This document shows, one piece after another, positions 24,168 to 35,752 of a DNA stretch of 64,000 bases. The stretch is from Pezicula radicicola (lineage: Eukaryota > Ascomycota > Leotiomycetes > Helotiales > Dermateaceae), in the NCBI GenBank assembly GCA_003008705.1, contig PDUO01000005.1, positions 499,997-563,996 of the forward strand. Reading direction: 5' to 3'. The notes below the pieces were generated by a model that was not told the origin of the DNA, made no database searches, and saw only the letters and a list, made by a program, of their open reading frames with translations. Both the position numbers and the translations under genes were made by a program. Every line of letters begins with the position of its first letter. The stretch's first letter is position 1.

Positions 24168-26190
24168 TCACAACTCCTCCTTCGCCAACCACTCCTTCCT
24201 TTCCACAACTTCATCCCACAACCTCCTATGCAACGGTGCACACAACACCTCATTCCAAATAACCCTACTAACACAAGCCCTCATATCCTCCCATGTCAGA
24301 ACCCCCATAGCCTCACTCATCTCCGCAAGATGACTAACAAACCAAGTTCTTTCCGGAAGACCTAATGCCGAAACCCCTCCCACAGCTACGATCCAAAGAA
24401 CCAGAATATTATTCTTGTTATGTAATAGTAGCCTGTTTAAATTTCCTGCTGGATTTTCAGTCAAAGGAAGTGTCAATAACCGTTTCAAAACCCGTAGAAG
24501 AGAATGTAACAATGAATTTATCGCTAAACTTCCATCTGGTGGTAAACCCTTCCAAGGTGTAAAGATATGTAGTAATATAGCATATCGTACACATTCTGAT
24601 ATGAAACAACTATATTCGGTTTCCGCTTCAATGACCGGAATACTTAATAAGTGTGATAGTAGGGTCATTAGTCGTGTTAGGATGGCTAGGGAGTTTGAAG
24701 CTGTTGGGTATGAGGAATTTTTGGTTACGGAGAGTGAGACGTGTTGGATTGAGAGGAGGATTTGGGAGATTGGTGGGTGTAGGCCTAGGGTGTGGAAGGA
24801 GAGGGGGGTTTGTGTGAGGGGAGATGGTAAGGGGGGGAGAAGGTCGGCAAAGTGGGAGGTGAGGTGTTCCGGGTCGGATGTAGAGGTTGTGGTTGGGGTG
24901 ATTTGGGGGAGGGTTGGATCGAGGTTTGGGAAGGGGAGTTCGTAGGAAGCTACTACGAACATCCTAGATTTCTTTTTGTTAGTATTTCATTTCCTGAATT
25001 CTTGGGGTGCACGTGGATGGTTACCAGAAAACAGAATTGGCTACCATCGGGTTTGTTTTTCGGATGTTGTTGAGTCCTCCTCTAATGTTGACCATTCGTT
25101 GTAAGCCGTTCATGTGCATTCTCAATCTGGCCATATTGCCTTTCTCATGCTGCCAAAATTTTTAGTTGCTTCAATATTATTGACTGAAGAGAGAGCTTTT
25201 TACCTCAATAGCAGCAAGTGTAGCAACTGCACTTATTGTCTGATCCGAAACTCCCATTTCCCTATCCTCCTCCTCAACTCTCATCCTAAGTAATCTCAAA
25301 CTTTCACCCAACAATCCAAATGCCAAGGCACCACATCCCTGCTTCCTTTCTTTATCAAGACGTAAACAACTCATTTGTAATGTGGCGTGGAAGAGGACCG
25401 GATCACCCCATACTAAGGGGACGTAATAGGTTGTTGTTGGGTTTGTTTTGGATGGTGGTTGCCAGGGATAGTTTTTGTATACTGCTTTTGAGAGATCTAT
25501 GATAGTGTTAGAATTAAGTTTTTGGGGGATGGGGGGTTGGGGGAAAGGGAAAGGCACAGTATTTCATCAACATGTCAATCCCTTCCACTTTGCTTTCTGG
25601 GTGTGTCTTAAAAGGATCCAACAGTTCTCCCGCTATTGATTTTGGCAAAACCAAATTCATCAACGCAATTTCATCGGCAGAGACATTTGTACTCTGAGAT
25701 GATGATGCTGTAGTCTTAAGAGAAGTTGCTTCGTTCGTTTTTGCTGTAACGGACTTTACTAGGTGTCTTTGTCGAAATACAGCACCGGATCCGTAATCAC
25801 AAGCTTCAATTGTGAGGAATCGTCTGTTACAATTTCCGCAAACTGGCTTTACTTCGTCACACTATTTAACATGAATCAGCTTTCTTGGCTTTCAAAGAGG
25901 TATCGTGTTGCTAAATTGTTTTGTAAGAGATGATTTTGAGGGGGCTTGAGTATTTCATTTAACTTGAGTAAAACTCAGTTGATCTGAGTAAACTTTCCTT
26001 ATATACCAATATATCGCTACATAAATTCATCTCTTACAAAGCAATTTATACAGTGAAGAAGTGGTTTAAGGAGGCTCTGCTTTCTAACCTTAAGTTTCCG
26101 CTGCTTACACGTGACACAGCCATTTCTTGATTTCTTATGAGCTCTTCGAGTTGGGTGTTTCGAGTTTTCGGGGACGAATAGTGAGAACAT
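24168..26190 (-). CDS. Zn(2)Cys6 transcription factor
   Basis: Five exons on the minus strand: 26190-26089, 25861-25558, 25496-25204, 25149-25025 and 24963-24168, giving 539 residues. The zinc cluster is split by intron 1: Cys 25, 28, 35, 42, 45 and 55 in RNGCVTCKQRKLK and CDEVKPVCGNCNRR. Intron 2 (61 nt) contains the C-rich tract and a TCTAAC branch site. Splicing it joins VEGIDMLMKY to YLSKAVYK and removes an apparent frame conflict. Intron 4 joins NSVFW to MFVVASYE. The middle and C-terminal regions match the fungal regulatory domain (DPFKTHPES, GLQRMVNIRGGL, LAILTRLMTLL). It is expected to bind CGG-containing DNA in the nucleus as a regulator. Intron 1 is 227 nt, far longer than the others, because it contains an inverted-repeat element. 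Target genes cannot be inferred. Confidence 0.92.
25903..26057. repeat. MITE-like inverted repeat in intron 1 of the regulator
   Basis: The left arm near 25912-25936 (TAAATTGTTTTGTAAGAGATGATTT) and the right arm near 26023-26049 are inverted copies with few mismatches. The interior holds AACTTGAG/GATCTGAG words. The arm resembles that of the element at 33901-34031 (about 19 of 24 positions in the best segment). There are no coding frames, so it is a non-autonomous element. Outer limits are approximate. Confidence 0.65.
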
Positions 26191-26868
26191 GATCTCTTGT
26201 TATTAGGTATTGTAGGATTCAAGTGGGATATGAAAATTTATTGTTTGGACGGAAGTGATCGGAATTCCCGTGTCAATTTGTCAGCAACGGAGTTAAGCGA
26301 AGCACTAAAGGGGGGCTTGGCAGGGTCAGGGATGGTTGCTTTTTCGGACGTCCATCCTTTCTTCCAGACTACACTAATACAATACAGTTTCTGAATAGCT
26401 TCTCATATTCGGAAAAGATGTTCTACGCACTTTGTTTTTATTACTACAATGATTTCATTTGTCTTTCAAGGGGCAGTTTCCATGTCCGTAGACGATGTTT
26501 CTTGCACAAGGATGGATTCGAAGTCTGAAGAATCTACGAAGTGCCCAATTCGAGATGAATAAGTACTTACTTAAGATTAATATTTCCCCCAATTAATGAT
26601 ACGAATTCTAAAGAGATATTTAGGGAGTCGGTCAAACGACAAGGTTAAAGAAGGGAGGTACTTAGCTTGTTATAGGTACAGAGCAGGAGAGAATTTATAG
26701 AGAAGAGAGAAGTAGTCTCTTTTGAGACATCTATGTTAAGCCTATACTATCGGCAAAGCAGAAGGCACACCTTAAAAAATATCTATTTTCTGCGAAGTAT
26801 CTTGAAGACACCCTGGATGCTTGGAACAGTGTTCTTGATTTAGCAGCACGCATGTCAAATTAGCAGAC
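26191..26868. other. spacer between divergent genes
   Basis: Promoter side of the Zn(2)Cys6 gene and of the acidic orphan. The ORF at 26197-26394 has no support beyond being open. Confidence 0.4.
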
Positions 26869-27381
26869 ATGGTGAACGCTAAGATTGATGGAGAGAGCGT
26901 CGACTTGAGAAAAGCTAGAGATATAAAAATTAAAGGTCTTCATAGAGGCAGTGCCGCTCAGGATATGGAAATACAGGAAGGTAAAGACACCAGCTTGAAT
27001 AAACCCGGACAAGAGGAGGGTCAAAATTTCGAGTCAGAGGAACACTCGGAAGGGGGAGGAAGTTCAGAAATTCTCTCAGATGACGGTGACGAAGATGAGT
27101 CAGAGAAGGAGTACGCGATTGAATCGAACAATGCATCGGATCCAAAGCCCCGAGAAGTCGACAACGGAAACCTGAAAGCTGGATCAAGCAAGTGGTTGGA
27201 CAGTATTGAGGAAGTTAACAGCAGCGAACGGCAAGCGAGAAACACAAAGGAAACAAGAAATGAAGGCAATGAGCAAGGAAGTGATCAACATTATAACTAT
27301 AAGGATTTGAACGATGCAGATTCAAATTTCCACAAAATGAACAACAAAGTCCATAACACAAAGACAACGACGAGAAAGTGA
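26869..27381 (+). CDS. acidic low-complexity orphan ORF
   Basis: Intronless ORF of 170 codons beginning MVNAKIDGESVDLRK. It is strongly hydrophilic, rich in Glu, Ser, Asn and Lys, with no predicted membrane span, signal peptide or catalytic motif. Composition suggests a fully disordered protein. After the TGA at 27379-27381 the frame stays open for 28 more codons of similar make-up (TQMEEKEDFEDGMQND...) to a TGA at 27466-27468, so the annotated end may be a recent stop. I do not recognise the family and the ORF could be lineage-specific or non-coding. Confidence 0.4.
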   Translation: MVNAKIDGESVDLRKARDIKIKGLHRGSAAQDMEIQEGKDTSLNKPGQEEGQNFESEEHSEGGGSSEILSDDGDEDESEKEYAIESNNASDPKPREVDNGNLKAGSSKWLDSIEEVNSSERQARNTKETRNEGNEQGSDQHYNYKDLNDADSNFHKMNNKVHNTKTTTRK

Positions 27382-27993
27382 ACCCAAATGGAGGAGAAAG
27401 AGGACTTCGAGGATGGCATGCAAAATGACGGTGACCACTTACAGCTCCATAGTGTGAAGCGGTGCTGAACGTCATCCCTGCCATCATCTTGTGCGGTTCA
27501 GTGATTAGATTTGGGGATCGATTAATGTCAGTCATTTCTTCTCAGTTAACACTCAGTGTTGGCTGGAGGGTAGGAATCATCAACTAAGCAAATAAGAATG
27601 GATATTGGACTAAAGCTAGTTACTTCTAGACAAGAATTCAATTCAATTCATGAATCTGAAATTAGTGAAGCTAACGGATTGAAGTATTGTCGTACGCAAG
27701 CTGGTTGCGAATCATAAACTCAAGAGGCATATATTCGCTATCTCACATCTACGATCTTCGACTTCAACAGCAACCTCAACAACTCCAGTTTCTACCCACG
27801 TCTAATAGAAAACAATAACACCCACAAATCTCTTACTACCACGATAGAATCTCACTCCTCTATTGATTTTATTACTCTCGATAAGTCATAATCTCATAAC
27901 TAGCGATCAGCAAGCGACTCAATCATCTGCAACAAAACATACCTCAACACATAATCGAATCCACATAAAATAAACCACCAAGACGTTTTCAGA
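27382..27993. other. spacer and leader of the secreted-protein locus
   Basis: The first 87 bases extend the acidic frame described above. The remainder is AT-rich and CA-rich toward 27,990, consistent with a fungal promoter and leader. Confidence 0.4.
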
Positions 27994-28577
27994 ATGAAGT
28001 TCAATTCAGTATCTACATTCATCACCATCTTCAGCACTCTTATCCTTAATCTCGTAAACGCCTCAACAATACCCATAACCCCAACTATAACCACCACCAA
28101 CATCTCCACAGCCAACAACACCTTCCCACTTACTCCGCGAGACACCCCAACTATCCTCTGCACCAAAGGATCCTACACAATCTGCACCCCTTGCACCAAT
28201 CCAAAAACCTGCTACCTATCCACCTACTACAACTACGCCCTCACCTCCCCAACAACCCAGCCAGTCCCACTATTCCTCTTCGATTACAACTCCGTCCTAA
28301 TATGTCACAACCCAGGTATCGACATTTACAAAACCAGATTCTCAAATCCAGATAATTCTAAATACCCGAAACGGTTTAATGAGTTTTAGTTTGTTTCTCA
28401 GTTAAAGGATTATGTGATTGTTGTTGTTAGGAATGCTGGGTTTGATACGAGTTTGGTTTATGAGGGTGTGGGTTTTGGGAAGGGGGGACGGAGTAAGGTG
28501 AATGATTTGGTTTGTGGGGGGGTGGGGATAAGGGGGATGTTTATGGTGTTGGTTGTTATACTAGTTTTGTTTGTTAG
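27994..28577 (+). pseudogene. broken gene for a small secreted cysteine-rich protein
   Basis: The ORF starts with a clear signal peptide (MKFNSVSTFITIFSTLIL, probable cleavage after NLVNA) and runs 131 codons to a TAG at 28387-28389. It holds five Cys. Coding-like sequence continues in the same frame past the TAG (FVSQLKDYVIVVVRNAGFDT), with a sixth Cys. It then needs a one-base shift in the run of seven G at 28516-28522, after which the frame ends with two more Cys at a TAG at 28575-28577. The eight Cys that result are an even number, as expected for disulfide-bonded secreted proteins. Either the locus is a pseudogene with two lesions, or the short 131-residue form is what is made. I recognise no family and assign no function. 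Confidence 0.6.
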
Positions 28578-29072
28578 GGGGCTTGAGGGATGAGGGATGT
28601 TTGGGGTAGAGTTGAGGCGTTTTGGTTTTTGGTTTGAGTGGTTGGTGTTGGTGTTATGAGGTGGAATCGATTTTGGGGAGGAATTTTTCAATTAGTTAAT
28701 TGTCTGGGGTTATCGAATTTCTAGGTACGTGGTTATTGGGAGGTATTTTCTACTATTTGGGTATTATGGTAAGGCTGGATTTAAATTGAACTACGGCTAT
28801 TCAAAGGTAGTAATAGAATTGAACGCTATTAACACAGCTACTTTAATAAGGAGAACATTCTCGTGGCTTTGTTGGTGTACTGTACGGGAGTCTGTCCCTT
28901 GCCTCGCTTAGCACGAAAAAAAAAGACCTCAGGGGGGAAGAAAGGGGTTGGATACTAAGCGAGTCCTACAAAGACCCTTGTTAATATGAGTTGTTGAAAC
29001 AAATTACGATCACTCCTAAACTTTAGCATCCCTTCCAAGGTACAAAGACAAAGGAAAAATTACCAAGACATT
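28578..29072. other. spacer
   Basis: 3' flank of the broken secreted-protein gene and of the DUF2235 gene. No supported feature. Confidence 0.4.
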
Positions 29073-30958
29073 TCATGTAGCAATCCCCCAAACAGCGTGT
29101 ACATCCACCCTATTCCTAACTTTATACTCCTTCTCATTCATTCGCGCTTCGACAGTCCAATGCATCTGTGGTTCTAGCTCTCGAATTGCTCGGAATCTGC
29201 CCATATTCATTCTCACCACTTTCTCCCACTCTTCCGTGTGCTTCTTCTGTATCCGTACTTTGACGGGCCAGAATTCAAGGACCCACCACCCCTTTGCTTG
29301 CTCAAGTTGGTCGTTGATGGGCGCCATGGCATCGAAGTGGTCTTCGACTTGCTCTGGTAATAGCTCGGCTATCCATCGACGATTCTCAGCCTTATTGAAG
29401 CCATTAGACTTGAAGCCATTGGTCTCATGAACTTCCTTATCCTCAGCCTCACTCTTCCTTCTCTGATCCCTATCAACTCCCAGCGCTGTCGATCGTCGTT
29501 TAAGAGGAGGTAGAGCACCCGCTTCATACTGTTCTACCATGCTAGGCGAGGGTCCGACTACTGGTTTCTTTGTCATCTTGTAGATGGGCCAGACGGTCGG
29601 GACGTCAATGCCTGCCTCTGCCAAAGCGGCTGTGCTGAAGAGAATACCAGTATTACATTGAAAGCACTGTCGGAGCATCCACCGCAACGGAATTCGAGAG
29701 AGCATGTGCCGCTCACCGTTGAGAACAGCTCCTCCACCTACATCGGCATGGGCACCCGCAAACCAGACCTCTAAGACGTCTGTCACGACATGCTCGTGCA
29801 TAGAATGGTCATCTTTTTCAAACTGCGACTCGAGTTGGTCTTGGTGGTCCACTTCTTCATCCACTTTCTCGGTTTGTGTAGTACCGTCGTCTGCACCTTT
29901 CTCTTTAGTGCTTGGTTGAGAACCAAAACACGAAGTGAACATCCGACGGATTCGACCAACCTCCTTATCCCTCCTGGCCTTGAGTTTGGCTTTGGGAGTT
30001 CTGTCAATTGTTTGTTGAGATGGGGCGTTGGGATCCTGATGTTGCCATTGGCAGATCTTGAACTTGGCTCTATGTTCATCGAGTGCCATACTATACATTC
30101 AAAAACTTTAAGTTAGTTTACTTATTCTAGATATCTCTGGAACAACTCAAACATTATTTAGGAGCAATAAGTAATCGACTCCAAAAGGGCAACTATTCTC
30201 TGAGAATTGAGGACGTACGCATGTCGAAAGTAGTGCAACGTGCTTATAGGCGACTTGGAGAATGGCAATTTCCTAGGTATGAAGCCAACACTCGCCACGC
30301 AATCCCATACACCAACAAAGTACACAGGGACTTCGGTACAGAATGTCTTTTTGAATTCTGCACTCATCTTCCAACCTTCCGGCGTGTCGTTCTTGTAGAA
30401 GCTGTAGGCGAAAGATACTTGGGCGCCATTGTGCGCTGGCAGTAGACCGACCTTGTGAAGCATACCGACCAAGCAACGAACAGTATACGATCCTCTCGAG
30501 AAGCCCAGGAGACAGATCTTATCACCTTCGCGATAATTCTCCATGAGGAAGCGGTAGGCATCTTTTATATGGATTCCAAGACCACTCCCCACTGCCATAT
30601 CAACGACAGCCGAGAATCCATTCTTCAATCCGTGACCATCGTATGTGCCAATGCCAGCTTGATAATATGTGAGCTGGGATGGATCATCTTTCTTCAGGCA
30701 TGCCACGAAGTTTACCACATTGCTGTTATCATTATCGAATTGATCGCCTGTGCCATCGAGACAGATGACAATAGTGCGGCTGCTAGAGTATGACGAGCGA
30801 GAGTCTTGAACTGCTCGAATGGTCGCCGGGAGGTGAGGTAATTGTTCTTCTGGTTCTGGCGCTAATGTTGCATCATCCCGTGAAACCTGCTCTGCGCAAG
30901 ACTGAACGGGATATGATTTTGGCCTCCACGGGACTTGTGGTACATGTCCGTTGTTCAT
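29073..30958 (-). CDS. DUF2235 (Tle1-like) alpha/beta hydrolase
   Basis: Two exons on the minus strand, 30958-30219 and 30090-29073, 585 residues. The 128-nt intron starts GTACGT and ends GTATAG; splicing gives HYFRHAMALDEHRAKF, the conserved join in this family. The open frame further upstream begins at a GTG, so the ATG at 30958 (MNNGHVPQ) is used. DUF2235 features are the opening TIVICLDGTGDQFDNDNSNV, the nucleophile elbow GFSRGSYTVR (Ser 154) and the acid/His region WFAGAHADVGGG. Bacterial relatives (Tle1) are phospholipases; the fungal members are mostly uncharacterised. No signal peptide or membrane span is seen, so a cytosolic or peripheral location is likely. Low-complexity linkers interrupt the C-terminal half. 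It is divergent from the linoleate diol synthase across 1.2 kb. Confidence 0.9.
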
Positions 30959-32154
30959 TGTAACTCTAAGGCTTGAGGTCGTTGAAATGGAATAAGTGGC
31001 TTGTATGATGATAACCTCGGTCCACAAAACTCAAAGAGGAGACGAGGTGAGAATTGCTAAAGCTTGAGGGAGGTTGGATCCTAAGATTAATGGAGAAGGA
31101 CAGTCTTGGTTGACCAGCCATTCATTCATCTGAGACAACAATCTTTTTGTGGTGCTTATGAATCCATGCTGCATGTTACCTCCCCGCCTCAAGCTGCAGA
31201 TCGATCTGTCTTTGCATCCATCCAGGTGCTGCGCCCAAAGTTTTGTTGGTCCTCCGATCCGAATGCTCGTGCTCCCACAACACCCTCCACGCCATGCGAC
31301 AGTGATGAAAGCAAGGCTTAAGAGAAACAATTATCGTAGCGCTGCAAGAGCGGCAGTATTGCATTCAGAAATGACGAGTAACAAGTCATTAACCGTCGAT
31401 CTGCGGCCGTCTCCATGTGATATTATGATGTATCATTGCAAATTGCGCATTCCAGCAGCAGACGTAGGCATCTTACTTTATTGAGGCTTACTCGCCCGAT
31501 GCTGTAGATGCCCCCCACCAGCTCCTAAACGAGCCTCCAGATCCAATGAGATCGCTTTGTCATTTGTTCTCCATTCTGGTAGGGGTAAGATATAAACTAG
31601 TCGCTAGCCTTTTCGGGAGCTATGCACCAAAAGGTTAAGGCGATGATCCGCAACAAGGGTAGCTACCCCGAGGGTGCTAGAGTTAAAAAAGAAACGAACA
31701 GCATCAGATTGGTTTAGCTACACCGTGTACTCACTTAACCTCCAATATACAGCACACACCCGCAAGCCACTTTAGAGATTCTCAGTCCGCAAACAGTAAG
31801 GAAAGGGCTGATTATGCTTCAGATTCAATTAATACTCGCGATCGGCCCCGTCCTCCTCAGTTCCGTCACACAACACAACTGGAATGTCACACTAATGCTC
31901 CACTCACTGCAGTAACTGATATGTCTCCTCCTCGAAGCATATCCAACCCAATCGGAAAGCAAACAATATGAAATCCCTAATGTATGTCTGGCTGACCTGC
32001 CAGCTCCTCAGCTACAATTCTTTCATCCCTCGCCCCGCCCGACTTTCCAATCCTTCCTTATCTCTTCCTTTCTCATCAAATCTACCTTGATGACTGAACG
32101 TACACTCATCGTGTTTCAATTTCAACAATTAACTTAAGCTACGAACACCTCACA
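30959..32154. promoter_or_regulatory. shared region between divergent lipid genes
   Basis: Separates the starts of the DUF2235 hydrolase and the diol synthase. No convincing ORF lies here. The 100 bases before 32155 are pyrimidine-rich, as in other leaders of the window. A bidirectional promoter is possible but no specific operator was identified. Confidence 0.4.
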
Positions 32155-35100
32155 ATGGCGCCTGGCCAGATTAAAGCTTTCCTTGGAACAATCAGGAGAA
32201 AACCGGCAAAAGCACCAGATGGGAAGACAGACGCCGAAGCAGCTCCAAGTCCTATATCTCAGAAGACTTCTGTCGTTCATGACCTCACTCACCTTGGCCT
32301 CAAAAATACCAAAACGGTCATAGACGCCATAGGCACCCTCGCGTCTGGTGAACCTATAAATGACAAAGATCTATTGCTCGAAAATGGGGTCTCGATGCTT
32401 CAGTCCTTACCAGCCAACAGTGGCCTAAGTGCAACGGCTTCTAATAACTTCATCGGTATGCTTTGGAAGGATCTGCCTCACCCTCCTCCAACCACAGCTG
32501 GCCCAACAGCCAGATATAGGCAGCCTGATGGAAGCGGTAATAATCCATGGGTTCCTGAGTTGGGCAAAGCTGGATCGCCCTACTCACGCAGCGTTCCGCC
32601 TACCAAATCCAAAGGCCCGAACCTCCCAGACCCAGAACTTGTCTTCGATCAGCTTCTAAAACGAAATGGACCTTTCCGCGAACATCCCTCGGGCCTCAAC
32701 CGACTTTTCTTCTCTTTTGCTACTGTCGTAATTCACGAAATCTTTCAAACTAGTCGATCCGATCCGTGGATCAACGAGACCTCGAGTTATGTTGATCTGA
32801 GTACATTGTATGGGAACACTGGGAAGGAATTGAAGCGAGTGAGAACTTACGAGAATGGCACGATATTCCCAGATTCAGTTGCTTCCGAGAGAATCATGAT
32901 GATGCCACCGGGAGTAGTTGCAGTTTTGCTCATGTTCTCAAGAAACCACAACCATATTGCTGAGAATCTGTTGTCCGTCAATGAGCAAGGGAAATATAAG
33001 CATTGGGACAGCCTTACTGCTGATGAGAAAGTATGGTGAGTTGCTACAATATCTGCCCTGTATTTCGCTGGAATGATTTTACCTGACAATGCATGGTTAA
33101 CTATAGGCAAGATGAAGACATCTTTCAACTCTCCAGAAACATTAATGTCGGGTTTTTTGCTTCTGTGGTGCTGAAAGACTATGTTGCGGCTATTCTCAAC
33201 ACACCTCGAGCCAATTCGACCTGGTCCTTGGATCTTGGTGCTGAAATCAAGCAGGGTGGAACCCGACTTGAAAGAGGAACCGGAAATCTAGTTTCCATAG
33301 AATTCGCCGTTCTGTACCACTGGCATGCCGCTCTCAGCGCTGCTGATGCCAATTGGATGGAAGATATATTGAGGGCGAACTTACCCGAGTTAAAGTCGGT
33401 TGATGATATGACTGTGGAGATGTATAAAAAGGTTATGATGATCTACGGTCATAAGCTCATGAAAACTCCCCCGAAAGAATGGACATTTGGAGGACTGAAA
33501 AGAGGACCGGATGGGAGATTCAGTGACATTGATCTTGCAGAGATCATCAAGGATTGTATCGAAGAGCCAGCACACGCCTTTGGAGCACACGGTACTCCAG
33601 CCAGTTTGAAAGTTGTCGACATCATAGGTCAGATTCAAGCTAGGGATATATTTAATGTCTGTACTATGAATGAGTAAGCACCGCATCCTGGAATTTTTAG
33701 GGCAACATCAATAACTGACCCTTTGTGTGTGTTTTCTTTCTCCGATAGATTCCGTCGGTATCTCAACTTGCAACCTTACAAAAACTTCGAGGATTGGAAT
33801 CCGGATAAGGAGACCGCCAGAGCTGTACGTACTTCATTTCCTGGAACAAAATTACTCCCTTTCGAGTTGATTAATCATTGCTCCTAAATTATGTTTGAGT
33901 TACCGTACGAAGTGGTTTATAAGAGATCATTTTGAATAGATGTCTATTCAGATGATCTGGGTAACTCACTTGATCTGGGTAACTGAGTTACCTCAACGAA
34001 AATGATCTCTTGTAAACCAATTCGTACGGTACTCCAGATATATTTAGAACAAGTACACTAACTCCAAGTCTCTGAGAATAGGCGGAGCTCCTGTATGGTC
34101 ACATTGAAAACCTTGAATTGTACCCCGGCCTAATGGCCGAAGTGACGAAACCAGCAATGCCCGGAAGTGGTGTCTGCCCCGGACATACAACAGGACGAGG
34201 TATCCTCGATGATGCGGTTGCTCTCGTCCGTGGTGATCGCTTTCTGAGTTACGACTTCAATAGCACTACTCTGACCAACTGGGGATATGCCAAACTCGGT
34301 AGCTCGCCACCACCTGGCGCCTATGGTGGTATGTTACCTTATTTGATGTTCAACGGCCTTCCAGGGGCCTGGACAGGTACCTCTACATATGCGCTGCTTC
34401 CGTTCTATACCCCCACGGCTACCAAGGGTATCTTGAAGGGGAACAAGGTGATTCAGCAGTATGACTTGGAGAGACCACCAAGTGATATGGAGGTTATCGG
34501 CATCCATACACAAGAAGGTTGCAAGAAAATTTTCGAAGACCGAGAAAACTTCCGAGTTATGTACCAGAAGGCTATTCGTGAATGTACAGATGGTCATGAT
34601 TTTATGATTGGATGGGATGATGCCAAACGCCACGATGCTCGCTCGAACCTACTTCACAAGGTATTTTTCGAAGAGGGATTTGAGGCGAAGGTTTCCCAGT
34701 TCTTCAAAAGTAATGTCGCGAGGCTCATCAAGGAACACTCGCTGAAATACTCCAGCAATAGAAGGTCGATTGACATCGTACGTGATGTTACGAATGTCAC
34801 ACCGATCCTGTGGCTCGCGGAAAGATTTGCTATCCCTCTCAAGACCAACAACCATCCACGGGGCTTGATATCAATTCCCGAGGCCTTCATGGCCTACCTG
34901 GTGCTATTCATGTATCAGAGCTTCAATATTATTCCTGCCAACGAGTGGAAGTTAAGGGAGGGAGCATCAAAGGCCGCACCCGTTCTCAGAACAATATTTG
35001 AGGCTCATCTCAAAACTCAGCAAGGCTTGACTGAAAATGTCGTTGATTGGCTGGCCAAGGGGAGTGCATTCGAAGTTGGCCCTGATGCTGACAGGCTTTA

Positions 35101-35752
35101 TCATGCCCTCAATGACTCCAAGTTACCTATTGGTGATCTGGTTGGTGACTGTATCGGCATGGGAGCTCCAGTTGCTGGCAATCTGACCCAGCAGGCTTCT
35201 CTGCTCATTGATTTATTCCTCAGCGAAGGATATGAAGAGTACAAAGCACGAATTGTCGAGCTGGCTCACAAGGACGATCCTGCCTCGGAACGAGAACTCC
35301 AAGGTTTTGTCTATGAAGGCATGCGACACGCTGGAGTCGTTCCAGGTCTGCCACGCGTTGCGTCCAATGACATAACCGTTACGGATGGCGCCCGTGGACC
35401 AGTTCATATCAAGGCCGGGCGTACCGTTCTCATCGCGACGTCAAAAGCTGCCATGGATCCTGTGGCATTCCCCGATCCAGAGAAGCTGAACCCCCATCGT
35501 CCCTTGACTGACTACACTCTCCTGGGTCATGGAATGCATTTCTGCTTCGGAGCTAGGTTGGTCGGATGTTCGCTCGCTGCTACGCTCAAAGAGGTATTCA
35601 AGCTCAAGAATTTGAGAAGAGCATCGGGTCGCCAGGGCCACTTCACCATTGTTGAGCATAAGTTCGCCGGGGTAAAAATGAGGCATTACCTGGATGGAAA
35701 TGCAGTGGAGTCGCCGATTCCAACCACATTGACACTGGAATACGACGAGTAG
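32155..35752 (+). CDS. linoleate diol synthase (Ppo family)
   Basis: Fusion of an animal-peroxidase-like dioxygenase and a P450 hydroperoxide isomerase, 1064 residues. Exons: 32155-33035, 33107-33673, 33749-33824 and 34082-35752. Dioxygenase marks are the distal region SRNHNHIAENL (His 265/267) and YHWH at 364-367 (radical Tyr 364, proximal His 367). The P450 domain has ExxR as EGMR (Glu 920, Arg 923), Asn 875 and Gln 878 in GNLTQQ, and the heme loop GHGMHFCFG with Cys 996. In Aspergillus the same design (PpoA) makes hydroxy fatty acids (psi factors) that affect sporulation. The retained heme Cys and the Asn/Gln pair argue for an active isomerase, i.e. a diol synthase, rather than a 10R-dioxygenase with a dead P450 half. 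Positional specificity (5,8-, 7,8- or 8,11-diol) cannot be decided here. Intron 3 is 257 nt because of an inserted element. Confidence 0.95.
33901..34031. repeat. 131-bp MITE-like element in intron 3 of the diol synthase
   Basis: Terminal inverted repeats of about 34 bp: left 33901-33934 and right 33998-34031, differing at only a few positions and starting TACCGTACGA. A TA at each end would fit a TA target duplication (Tc1/mariner-like, Stowaway type). The interior has a direct repeat, GATCTGGGTAACT, twice. There is no coding capacity. It is related to the element in the intron at 25862-26088. Confidence 0.8.

Noticed and set aside
24168..25557. Two separate minus-strand genes and a homopolymer frameshift at the C tract near 25,530
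   Set aside because: A GTGCCT..CATAG intron with a TCTAAC branch site removes the tract and joins the frames, giving one Zn(2)Cys6 protein.
28458..28691. Minus ORF rich in Pro, Thr and Asn
   Set aside because: Shadow of the G-rich 3' part of the broken secreted-protein gene.
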